Source: Cenarchaeum sp. SB0662_bin_33 (GTDB lineage Archaea > Thermoproteota > Nitrososphaeria > Nitrososphaerales > Nitrosopumilaceae). From it: DNA of 15,655 nucleotides. Under the pieces are notes generated by a model, which saw nothing but the letters and a program-made list of their open reading frames with translations, ran no database searches and was not told the origin of the DNA. Position numbers and translations under genes: made by a program. Numbering within the stretch: position 1 is the stretch's first letter; every line of letters starts with the position of its first letter. Of the stretch, positions 7,586 through 14,587 are shown one piece after another. The DNA lies in assembly GCA_009840065.1 (NCBI GenBank), contig VXON01000117.1:1-15655 (forward strand). Reading direction: 5' to 3'.

Positions 7586-8242
7586 ATGATGGTGTTGAGT
7601 AGGATTCCCCGTATTGGTATTGGGGGCCCCGTAGGCTCCGGCAAGAGCCTGTTAATAGAACGAATGGTACCCATACTGCATGACCGAGGCTATACGTCCG
7701 GCATAATATCAAATGATGTCATATCAAAGGAGGACGCGGACAGAATTCGGTCTACACTCTCGACCAAGCTGGGCATTGTACCCGAAGACTTGGTGGTGGG
7801 GCTGGCGACCGGTGGTTGTCCCCACACGGCCGTGCGCGAAGACCCATCCATGAATCTGGCAGTCATAGAGGAGATGGAGCAGAACCATCCCGAACTGGAC
7901 ATAATAATCGTAGAGAGTGGTGGTGACAACATCACCACAACTTTTAGCCCCATGCTGGCAGACTATTTCATGTATGTGATAGATGTGGCTGGCGGCGACA
8001 AGTATCCCCGCAAGGGCGGCTTAGGCATACAGGGTTGTGATCTTTTAGTTATAAACAAGATAGATTTGGCTCCATACGTGGATGCCAGTCTAGATGTCAT
8101 GAAAAAAGACTCGATGCGCATAAGGGGTCAGAGACCGTTTTTGATGGCCGACTGTAGACACAACACGGGCGTAGACAGCATAGTAGATCGTATAATATCA
8201 GATATTTTGTTTGATCAAACACCAAAGGCACACATGCAATGA
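7586..8242 (+). CDS. ureG: Urease accessory GTPase UreG
   Basis: UreG is the SIMIBI-class GTPase that carries nickel and powers urease maturation. The product has 218 residues. The P-loop 'GGPVGSGKS' is at residues 13-21. The nickel-binding C78-P79-H80 lies in 'GLATGGCPHTAVREDPS'. The 'VESGGDN' block (109-115) and the guanine-specificity motif 'NKID' (157-160) complete the family set. Two ATG codons are adjacent at 7586 and 7589 and either could be used. The stop overlaps the ureD start (ATGA), so translation is coupled. No residue expected of the family is missing. Confidence 0.97.
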   Translation: MMVLSRIPRIGIGGPVGSGKSLLIERMVPILHDRGYTSGIISNDVISKEDADRIRSTLSTKLGIVPEDLVVGLATGGCPHTAVREDPSMNLAVIEEMEQNHPELDIIIVESGGDNITTTFSPMLADYFMYVIDVAGGDKYPRKGGLGIQGCDLLVINKIDLAPYVDASLDVMKKDSMRIRGQRPFLMADCRHNTGVDSIVDRIISDILFDQTPKAHMQ

Positions 8243-9078
8243 CATACAATGTTGGAAGGCAGGGCATGCTGCGGTTAGTCTTGAATGGAGGTAAAAAGAC
8301 CACCATCTCCGAGCAGTTTATACAGGCGCCATACCACATACAGAGAGCCATACATTGTGATGATACAATGCAGGACATGGCGCATCTATACATGATGAGT
8401 AGTTCGGGTGGCATTCTTGGTAACGACAGTCATGCGATACGGGTAACACTAAAGGATAAGGCCCGGGCCCGTCTAATGACCCAGGGGGCCACCCGCATAT
8501 ACGATACGCAGGATGGAACCGCCACTCAGGGCATATCCATCACTTTAGAGCAGGACTCGTATCTGGAGTTTCTACCAGATATCACAATACCATACAAGAA
8601 CTCCAGATATGAGCAGAGTGTGGATATAGTGTGTCACCAGTCGGCGACTATGATATACACCGAGACGTTATCACCAGGACGGAGGGCTTTTGGAGAAAGT
8701 TTTGATTATACATTGTACAAAAATGTAGTCTCCGCCAAGAGTGATGAGGGCGCATGGATATTGCACGATGCAGCCCTGATAGAGCCTGCCCGTCGTAGTG
8801 TCCAAAAGTACGGCATAATGGGCCTATACGACACCCTGTGCACCGTATACATACTAGCCCCCGGCAGCATAGTACCTAGAATGTATGATGGTGTAAACGA
8901 TGCAATACGACACCAAAACGATATTCTGGGTGGTGCTAGCATCATACATGATAAGGCTGGAATCATAGTGCGAATACTCTCCAATAAAACCGAGACCATA
9001 CAGCGCGTCATAGATAGAATTGTGCATGTGGTACGATATTACAGATTCAGTCCAGTAGCATTACGGGGCGGCGCGTAG
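8239..9078 (+). CDS. ureD: Urease accessory protein UreD (UreH)
   Basis: UreD binds apourease and, through UreF, recruits UreG; it forms the path by which nickel reaches the active site. The product has 279 residues, typical for the family. Recognisable blocks are 'SSSGGILGND' (about 54-63), 'RARLMTQGATRIY' (about 75-87), 'LEFLPDITIPYKNSRYEQS' (about 108-126) and 'TETLSPGRRAFGESF' (about 140-154). The start overlaps the ureG stop by four bases. It is the last gene of ureEFGD. Its final 32 bases overlap the end of the convergent second transporter, so the two transcripts must be antisense to each other at their 3' ends. Confidence 0.92.
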   Translation: MTYNVGRQGMLRLVLNGGKKTTISEQFIQAPYHIQRAIHCDDTMQDMAHLYMMSSSGGILGNDSHAIRVTLKDKARARLMTQGATRIYDTQDGTATQGISITLEQDSYLEFLPDITIPYKNSRYEQSVDIVCHQSATMIYTETLSPGRRAFGESFDYTLYKNVVSAKSDEGAWILHDAALIEPARRSVQKYGIMGLYDTLCTVYILAPGSIVPRMYDGVNDAIRHQNDILGGASIIHDKAGIIVRILSNKTETIQRVIDRIVHVVRYYRFSPVALRGGA

Positions 9079-9463
9079 ACCTTATGATATTTTGAGTTAC
9101 ATGGCCTAGTGTGTTGTCAGTGTCACCCAAGCCTCGGCGCCCCATGGCTATCATATCCACATTAAGGCTCTCGGCCATCTCGACTATCCGGGTGGATGGA
9201 TCTCCAACCCTTACCAGGCGATGCACATCGCCGGCCTCCCTTGGCGCCACAACACTCTGCAAAACCAAATGGCCCTCTTTCTGCATCTGATATGTGATAT
9301 CCCCATCATTTTCTTTGTGACCCTCAGGCCACTCTATAACGTATAGCAGATATAGTCTGATGCCGGCCATCTCCCGGAGCAGGTGGTGCATCTTGCTCAT
9401 GACGCGCAGTGATTGGATTGAGCCATCCACCGGTACAAGAATGCTGGTGGCGGGCGCACCCAT
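9047..9463 (-). other. Universal stress protein domain at the end of the second transporter
   Basis: The segment encodes a complete UspA-like alpha/beta domain, from the first strand 'ILVPVDGS' to the last strand 'RPVMLLD'. It follows the last membrane helix after a charged linker of about 30 residues, so it should face the cytoplasm. The nucleotide-binding loop is one residue shorter than the ATP-binding type and has histidine where serine or threonine is usual, so ATP binding is uncertain. By analogy with other transporter-fused USP domains it may sense nucleotides or energy state and adjust transport. This role is inference. Confidence 0.85.
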
Positions 9464-11347
9464 TACATCATTTTGAACAGGTACTGCCTCATGATCCTCT
9501 TTCGTACCGGTATGTGATATGACTTGCCATATGCTTCGCCTAGCCTCAAAGAGTGGTAATACCACCACAGTGATGGCGCCGGCCACAGCCCATAAGGCAG
9601 CCAGCCATATCCAGGCCGTAAATGATGACAGCGTAAAGACATATCCACTTAGAAATAGTGGTGCCGGCCAGGCCACCACCACCGTTATTGTGACTGCCAA
9701 TCCCACCCTTCTGGATATGGCCAGAGATCTACGCAGCATGTTCTCATCTGCATCACGGTTTATAATGGAACGTATTCTGTCATCCATCACAATAATCTTT
9801 TGTCGCAGCGTCTCAAAGTCAAAGCGGCCACGAGCCAGCATGCTGCCAGCCATACATATTATTAGGCTGGTGGATATTGAAGAGACGTTTCCGGCCAGCA
9901 TTGGAAGGGTATCTCCGGTGGCCGCCACTGTAATTGTTCCATGTATTGTGTATGCGGAGACCAGCCAGACCGCTATGCCGGCCACCAACCCCGCTATGGC
10001 GCCGGATATGGCCGTATACGGGCCTGTTCTTGACCACAATAATGACATGGCAATTGGCGCGACTGCCGATCCTATAAGAATTCCCATCAGAAGGTAGACA
10101 TATTGTAGTGATAGGCCAATGTGAAGTAGGGCTAGCGCCAACAGCCCCATGCCCATGCCAAACAGCAGTATGGCGTATCGCGACACCCGTATGAGCTGCC
10201 GTCCGGTGGCGGAGGGTCTCATGTATGTTCTGTATACATCATAGGTGGCCAGTGAAGAGACACTTACCAGTTGCGATGAGCCGGCGGCGGTAACAGCGGT
10301 AAAGATTATTGTGAGTATTAGAATTGCGCCCACATCCCCCATCAGTACCGATGCTGCGGTGGGGGCCACAAGTCCCTGGCCCACTTGATCCTCGGTCAGT
10401 ATTACGCCGCTGGCCACTGCTGCCAGGCCCAGTGTTGTAGCCAATGCAAAGGGAATGGCAAACCATGCCAGACCTCCCAATATGAAACCCCCGGCAGCTG
10501 ATTTTGGCCTTGCGGCAACGGCCCTCTGCCAGTATGATTGGTCTACAAATACCGTTCCAAAGTTTCCCACTATATTGATTATACCAAAGACCAATGCCCC
10601 TGCCGAGGCCAGCGTGAGAAAGCTGCCCGCGGCATTCCCCTCTACCGGATTAAGTACTGCTGCCTCTGTGAGCTTGTCGTACATTCCGGATATGCCTCCT
10701 ATGGCCGGGCTGGTAAAGTATATTACCAAGACAAATATCAGAACCACCGCAAAGATAAAGCCAGCATTGATATACTCGGCAAAGAATGTGGCCTTTAGTC
10801 CTCCAAATACAGTATAGGCAACTATTCCCACCGGTAACAGAAATGCGGCCAGCGTAATGTCTACACCTGTCAGTGAGTTTACCACCGCGGCGCCCCCCAA
10901 GACCAGCATTGCCGTAACTATGGTATTGGTCAATAGTGCAAAGAAGAGAAATACCTTGTGCGGATGCTTGCCATATCTCACATATATCATCTCGGGAAAT
11001 GTGTGGGTCATTGGAGCCTTGCGTTTCAGCTCTATGGCTATTATTGAAAAGAGTACCACCTGTATGCTGGCTCCCGCTGCATACCAAAAGGCCCCCGCCA
11101 TGCCAAACTCAAATGTTACAGTAGATGACTGCAGTAGTGTGGCTGCCCATGTCCAGGCCGAGACTATGGATGCGGCAATAAGTCCTGTCTTTATTGTACG
11201 GCCTGCCGTGTAAAACCACTCTGAAGTCTTACGGGTACCTAGCAACTTGGTCTCAACCTTGACCATCATGGTAACAACGGCCGCCATTGCCAAGCCCACC
11301 CCTATGATTACCACGTATCCTATGGTAGGAGATAGCACAAACTCCAA
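9047..11347 (-). CDS. DUR3-type sodium:urea symporter fused to a universal stress protein domain
   Basis: This is a paralogue of the transporter at 1213-3180. It shares 'TSEWFYTAGRTIKTGL', 'IVSAWTWAATLLQSSTV', 'FWYAAGASIQV' and 'GLKATFFAEYI' and should import urea across the membrane. It differs at the end: the last 138 residues or so (bases 9047-9463) form a universal stress protein domain, beginning 'ATSILVPVDGS' and ending 'AMGRRGLGDTDNTLGHV...RPVMLLD'. The nucleotide loop is atypical, G-x2-G-x8-G-H, where the usual form is G-x2-G-x9-G-S/T. The frame is open to an ATG at 11551, but that lies inside the transposase remnant and the extra 68 residues look non-coding. A TTG at 11347 or GTG at 11338 is a more likely start, giving about 766 or 763 residues. 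No clear TATA box is seen. Confidence 0.9.
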   Translation of the reverse strand: MEFVLSPTIGYVVIIGVGLAMAAVVTMMVKVETKLLGTRKTSEWFYTAGRTIKTGLIAASIVSAWTWAATLLQSSTVTFEFGMAGAFWYAAGASIQVVLFSIIAIELKRKAPMTHTFPEMIYVRYGKHPHKVFLFFALLTNTIVTAMLVLGGAAVVNSLTGVDITLAAFLLPVGIVAYTVFGGLKATFFAEYINAGFIFAVVLIFVLVIYFTSPAIGGISGMYDKLTEAAVLNPVEGNAAGSFLTLASAGALVFGIINIVGNFGTVFVDQSYWQRAVAARPKSAAGGFILGGLAWFAIPFALATTLGLAAVASGVILTEDQVGQGLVAPTAASVLMGDVGAILILTIIFTAVTAAGSSQLVSVSSLATYDVYRTYMRPSATGRQLIRVSRYAILLFGMGMGLLALALLHIGLSLQYVYLLMGILIGSAVAPIAMSLLWSRTGPYTAISGAIAGLVAGIAVWLVSAYTIHGTITVAATGDTLPMLAGNVSSISTSLIICMAGSMLARGRFDFETLRQKIIVMDDRIRSIINRDADENMLRRSLAISRRVGLAVTITVVVAWPAPLFLSGYVFTLSSFTAWIWLAALWAVAGAITVVVLPLFEARRSIWQVISHTGTKEDHEAVPVQNDVMGAPATSILVPVDGSIQSLRVMSKMHHLLREMAGIRLYLLYVIEWPEGHKENDGDITYQMQKEGHLVLQSVVAPREAGDVHRLVRVGDPSTRIVEMAESLNVDMIAMGRRGLGDTDNTLGHVTQNIIRSTRRPVMLLD

Positions 11348-11534
11348 TAGATCGAAATTACGTCTAGCATACCTAAAAGAATTTCCTTTTGTGTGGGGTG
11401 TGCAATTCTCCACTGTACATAGTGCCAAGTTTTTAGCAGAGACTTGTGCGCAGGTCTCACTGGCAGTATGCGGATGAGTAGTGCTATGGCGCACACCGCC
11501 TCCGGTGGGGCGCCATACGAGGGTATAGGTATGC
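11348..11534. other. Upstream region of the second transporter, with a 20-base palindrome
   Basis: No gene is accepted here. The segment lies between the likely start of the second transporter and the transposase remnant. At 11439-11458 it holds GAGACTTGTGCGCAGGTCTC, which pairs with itself along its full length when two G-T pairs are allowed. It sits about 90 bases before the transporter start and could be a regulator site, a terminal sequence of the lost insertion element, or a hairpin. Confidence 0.4.
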
Positions 11535-12344
11535 CTAGACGGTTGGTCCACCGGAACTGGTTATATTCCAGGATATGGCCCTTCCCTTGGCGAACCGTTT
11601 TTTGTCTACAGCAACAAACCTGTAGTATATTTGGTGTCCCTAAGTCTCTTCGGCTCCGAATATTCCTTCTATTGTATAGTTTAGAGTGTACTTATTTGGG
11701 TCGAGCGGCGTGACAACCTTTCTTCTGCTGGGTTTGGAACGATTAATGGTATACTTTCTCTGCTTGCTGTCGGGTAACATTCTGTGCATGAATGCCACCT
11801 GACAGTTTTGGTCTGAATTATGTACACGATCAGTGTTAACCCGCCTGCCCTTCAGATTGAATTTGTGATGCTTGATATTGTATAGCATCATAGTATCGTT
11901 GACATAGCCCGGCGCTCCCACCGCAGACAGCACTATCTGCAGGCCCAAAATGGCAGCCATACGGTATTGCAAGTATGTCTTTTGGTGTGTCTGGACAAAA
12001 TCCTGATGCTGGGCAGCTCAACCTCCTTGTCTCCACCCCGCTGCTGTCAACTCCCAGTGGCGCTGTTGCCTCTCCGGCCTCGATCATACAGCGACGTGTG
12101 GTCTCTGCCAATATTGTATACAGCCAGTCGGGCGGGATAGTCTACATGTGTCTGACCAGTGTGCTATGGTCTGAGGTGGGCTCGTGACACCAAGTCGTAC
12201 TAGCATCAGATTCATCTTGGTGGCGTGTCTAGTTGTCGGCCAACATACAGAGGTCAGTTTTTCCTTGGAGTGGACGGGATGCCTGCAATGGGTTTTTGAC
12301 CCGGTATGCGGGGCCGGATTCGCATATATCGGCATCTTTTGCAT
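11535..12344 (-). pseudogene. Broken DDE transposase (IS4/IS5-like), insertion-sequence remnant
   Basis: Read on the minus strand, a nearly complete transposase is spread over different frames. The N-terminal piece (from ATG 12344) has 'ANPAPHTGSKTHCRHPV'. A shift leads to 'PDWLYTILAE' (about 12131) and 'APLGVDSSGVETRR', with the first catalytic Asp at 12046-12048. Another shift before about 12000 leads to 'QKTYLQYRMAAILGLQIVLS' and 'APGYVNDTMML', with the second Asp at 11895-11897, then 'SDQNC'. The third acidic residue is in 'IEGIFGAEET' (Glu at 11667-11669). A TAG at 11640-11642 interrupts the frame, which continues as 'GHQIYYRFVAV' and 'RFAKGRAISWNI' to a TAG at 11535-11537. The N-terminal part seems to have lost a segment. 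No clear terminal inverted repeats are found, so the element is dead and old. Confidence 0.75.
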
Positions 12345-12348
12345 ATGA

Positions 12349-12603
12349 GGTACCTCGGTCTCCCTAGCTGCCTCATAGTATCCTTCCCGTCTTTTGTCTT
12401 TACTTATTATAAAGCTAGTATTAAGATCGAACTATAAATATTTGTAACGTACAGTACAGTACTATAAATAAATAGATTACATTCTTTAATCCGATACCTA
12501 AGAAACCAGTGTTATTCAGGTTACCGGTGGGCAATATCGGATTTACGTACAAACCCCAGTCAGAATTACCGAGATTTATATTCAATGCGGATAGGTATGG
12601 GTT
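12349..12603. other. A/T-rich spacer before the rhodanese gene
   Basis: No convincing gene is seen. The stretch has several TATA-like runs (for example around 12432-12440 and 12463-12470) besides the one that fits the rhodanese start. A minus-strand open frame covering 12421-12618 would overlap the rhodanese start and its promoter and is not accepted. Confidence 0.35.
12575..12582 (+). promoter_or_regulatory. TATA box of the rhodanese gene
   Basis: TTTATATT is centred about 26 bases before the ATG at 12604. Transcription would start at or next to the start codon, so the mRNA is probably leaderless, and no Shine-Dalgarno sequence is needed or seen. Confidence 0.55.
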
Positions 12604-13602
12604 ATGGATTATGCGCATCCTGAGATACTGGTGGATGTCGACTGGGTGGAAGAGAACTGTTTAAAAAAAGGTGTCCGATTGATAGAGGTAAACTATAATC
12701 CCGAGAAGGCATACTTTAAGGGTCATATCAGAGGAGCGACCCTAATCCGGTGGGAGGATATGATAAAAGAGGAGAGTTATGTGGACAAGGCCTTTGGGCA
12801 GGCATGGGTAGCCGGAATGGACGCGTACGATGATGGTCTACCTCGGGACATACTGGACAGAGGGGAGTTTGAAAAACTAATGTCAAAACACGGGATAGAG
12901 AGAGATACCAAAGTTATCCTGTATGGGGATCATGGTAACTGGTTTGCCGCCTATGCATTCTGGCTCTTTAAGATATACAACCATCAGGACACATGCCTCA
13001 TGAATGGGGGTAGGACAAAGTGGGAGCTAGATGGACGAGAGTATGTTTTAGAGGAGACTCAGGTGCAGCCCACCAAATACAAGGTAAAATCAGACAGCGA
13101 GGGTGATTTTCGTGCATCCTTGGATGATGTATATGATTCACTTGATGCCAAAGACATGCGGCTGGTAGATATACGGTCGCCTGAGGAGTACTCTGGTGAA
13201 ACTACATCCAGCAAGGATTTGGGTCTGGAGGAGATGGATAAAAAGGGTCACATACCTGGAGCCGTTAATGTCCCCGCAAGTGATACCGTAAACAAGGATG
13301 GTACCTTCAAGGGGCATGACGAGTTGTTAGAGTTGTATAAATCACATGGAGTAATCTCTGGTGAGAGTGTCGTAACTTATTGCAGGCTTGGAGAGAGGGC
13401 CGCGCATTCTTGGGTTATTCTCAGGTATCTGTTGGGTTATCCCAATGTCGCCAGTTATGATGGTTCTTGGGAAGAGTGGGGAACCGCTAGGGGAGTACCC
13501 ATAAAGACATCCTGTAAGCCGGATGGTACGGATGTGAATAAAGAAAGCAAGCCGGAGAAAAAATCCAAAGGTTGGGGTGGTGGATTTTGGGGCAGAAAGT
13601 AG
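12604..13602 (+). CDS. Two-domain rhodanese-like sulfurtransferase (SseA type)
   Basis: The product has 332 residues and resembles thiosulfate/3-mercaptopyruvate sulfurtransferases, which move a sulfane sulfur to an acceptor through a cysteine persulfide. The N-terminal rhodanese domain (about 8-150) carries D109 in 'LYGDHGNWFA' where the cysteine would be, so it is the usual inactive structural domain. The C-terminal domain (about 168-302) contains 'VDIRSPEEYSG', 'GHIPGAVNVP' and the active loop 'CRLGERAAHSW' with catalytic C260. This loop is closer to thiosulfate sulfurtransferases (CRxGER) than to the CGSGVT loop of mercaptopyruvate enzymes. A lysine-rich linker and a 'GWGGGFWGRK' tail follow the second domain. 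There is no signal peptide, so it should be cytoplasmic. It appears to be a single-gene unit, unrelated to urea use. Confidence 0.92.
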   Translation: MDYAHPEILVDVDWVEENCLKKGVRLIEVNYNPEKAYFKGHIRGATLIRWEDMIKEESYVDKAFGQAWVAGMDAYDDGLPRDILDRGEFEKLMSKHGIERDTKVILYGDHGNWFAAYAFWLFKIYNHQDTCLMNGGRTKWELDGREYVLEETQVQPTKYKVKSDSEGDFRASLDDVYDSLDAKDMRLVDIRSPEEYSGETTSSKDLGLEEMDKKGHIPGAVNVPASDTVNKDGTFKGHDELLELYKSHGVISGESVVTYCRLGERAAHSWVILRYLLGYPNVASYDGSWEEWGTARGVPIKTSCKPDGTDVNKESKPEKKSKGWGGGFWGRK

Positions 13603-13669
13603 GTTTTGTGGCTTGCAGTCCAAAGTCGACAGATAGAGTAAGAGTATAGAAAAACAGAGATGTCACAAC

Positions 13670-13792
13670 GTGAACTACACAGACAGCAGATGGCGTAATG
13701 GCGTAAAAAGGCTATCGATGCCAGGTCCGCCGCAGAGTCCTAAAGACCATACTTCAGAAACACCAAATAGAGAATTTTACGTACCTGGTTAG
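13670..13792 (+). CDS. Possible small protein of 40 residues
   Basis: A GTG-started frame encodes 40 residues with protein-like composition, including 'SRWRNGVKRLSMPGPPQSPK' and ending 'NREFYVPG'. A TATA-like GTATAGAAA at 13644-13652 lies about 22 bases ahead of the GTG, which fits leaderless transcription. It is proline- and charge-rich, with no membrane segment. It could equally be the tail of a decayed gene, since the same frame extends a little upstream to a TAG at about 13634. The family is not recognised. Confidence 0.25.
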   Translation: MNYTDSRWRNGVKRLSMPGPPQSPKDHTSETPNREFYVPG

Positions 13793-14020
13793 AACAGCAT
13801 GAAAACATATGTGCAAAAAACAATATTTTGTTTATAAAAAATAGGCATGACCTGACTAAATACAACCAAACCATTATGATGTCAAGTACTCATGGGAATA
13901 ATCCATACAAGGCATGCTCTAAAATAATGTCATAATATAGAGATATGACCAAGCCGGTGCATAATGCCAGGCCCGCATCTACAAGAGTCTAGAATCTAGT
14001 GTCTCAGAAATGAATTAATT

Positions 14021-14028
14021 AAATATAT
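14021..14028 (+). promoter_or_regulatory. TATA box of the Lrp/AsnC gene
   Basis: AAATATAT lies inside the longer A/T block TTAATTAAATATAT, centred 24 bases before the ATG at 14048. This spacing again predicts a leaderless mRNA. Confidence 0.5.
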
Positions 14029-14047
14029 GTTGTATTAATACACAGTG

Positions 14048-14584
14048 ATGGATGCAGTAGATCATACAATACTGTCGGCGCTAAGTCAAGATGCTCGTCA
14101 GGGAACGTTTGCAATATGGGACTACCTGCGTGGTTTTGGGCACAACATAAGCCAAGATGAGATAGAGGCCCGCATCAAGCAGATGGAGGTCGGTGGCGTA
14201 ATTCGTGGCTACACGATATCAGTGGATACAAAGAAGATACCGGGAAGGATAATACACATAGATTTAATGACATTTAGAATATCGCAGGCCCTGCCAAAGA
14301 GATTGGTGGGTCTTAAAAAATATCTCAATGAGGCACCGTTTGTCATATACTCCGGCAAGACCCTGGGCGGATATGATTGGATAACTGTGAAATCATTTCT
14401 CTCCAAGGATATAGCGTATGAAGAGAATGATGTATTCAGAAACCTCTTTGGAGACATACTACAGACATATGAGGTGTATGACTTTGTTCCACAGACAGAC
14501 GCGTCCATGTATGCGCTGGTATATACACAGGCAGAATATAGAAAGTTTATGCAGGAATGGACACCTCCCTTTCTGGGTATTTAA
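14048..14584 (+). CDS. Lrp/AsnC-family transcriptional regulator
   Basis: The product has 178 residues from the ATG; a GTG one codon earlier is also possible. The N-terminal winged helix (about 1-60) shows 'DHTILSALSQDARQGTFAI' and 'EIEARIKQMEVGGVIRGYTI', the family's typical end of the DNA-binding domain with G-V-I-x-G-Y-T. A ligand- or partner-binding alpha/beta domain follows. Family members bind DNA as dimers or octamers, often in response to amino acids or nitrogen state. The helix region has an extra stretch around 'YLRGFGHNISQ' compared with short family members. The gene converges on the ParB-like gene with a three-base gap. A link to the urea genes is possible but not shown. Confidence 0.85.
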   Translation: MDAVDHTILSALSQDARQGTFAIWDYLRGFGHNISQDEIEARIKQMEVGGVIRGYTISVDTKKIPGRIIHIDLMTFRISQALPKRLVGLKKYLNEAPFVIYSGKTLGGYDWITVKSFLSKDIAYEENDVFRNLFGDILQTYEVYDFVPQTDASMYALVYTQAEYRKFMQEWTPPFLGI

Positions 14585-14587
14585 CAT

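Larger units (their letters stand above)
13603..14047. other. Spacer between the rhodanese and Lrp genes
   Basis: The spacer is mostly A/T rich and lacks a tRNA or other recognisable RNA gene. It holds one short possible coding frame (13670-13792) and the TATA box of the next gene near its right end. No terminator hairpin is seen after the rhodanese stop, only a weak T run (TTTT at 13605-13608). Confidence 0.35.

Noticed and set aside
11975..12348. Two plus-strand frames, 11975-12187 and 12184-12348, joined by a GTGA overlap and looking like a coupled gene pair
   Set aside because: The opposite strand encodes recognisable transposase pieces across the same bases, so these frames are antisense shadows of the IS remnant. 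They lack a promoter and resemble no family.
12421..12618. Minus-strand frame of 65 residues with a hydrophobic end
   Set aside because: It overlaps the start codon and TATA box of the rhodanese gene, has no promoter of its own, and its hydrophobic end comes from A/T-rich spacer sequence.
13603..14047. Search for tRNA, CRISPR repeats or an origin in the spacer
   Set aside because: No cloverleaf with a T-loop consensus, no regularly spaced repeats and no origin-type repeats were found.
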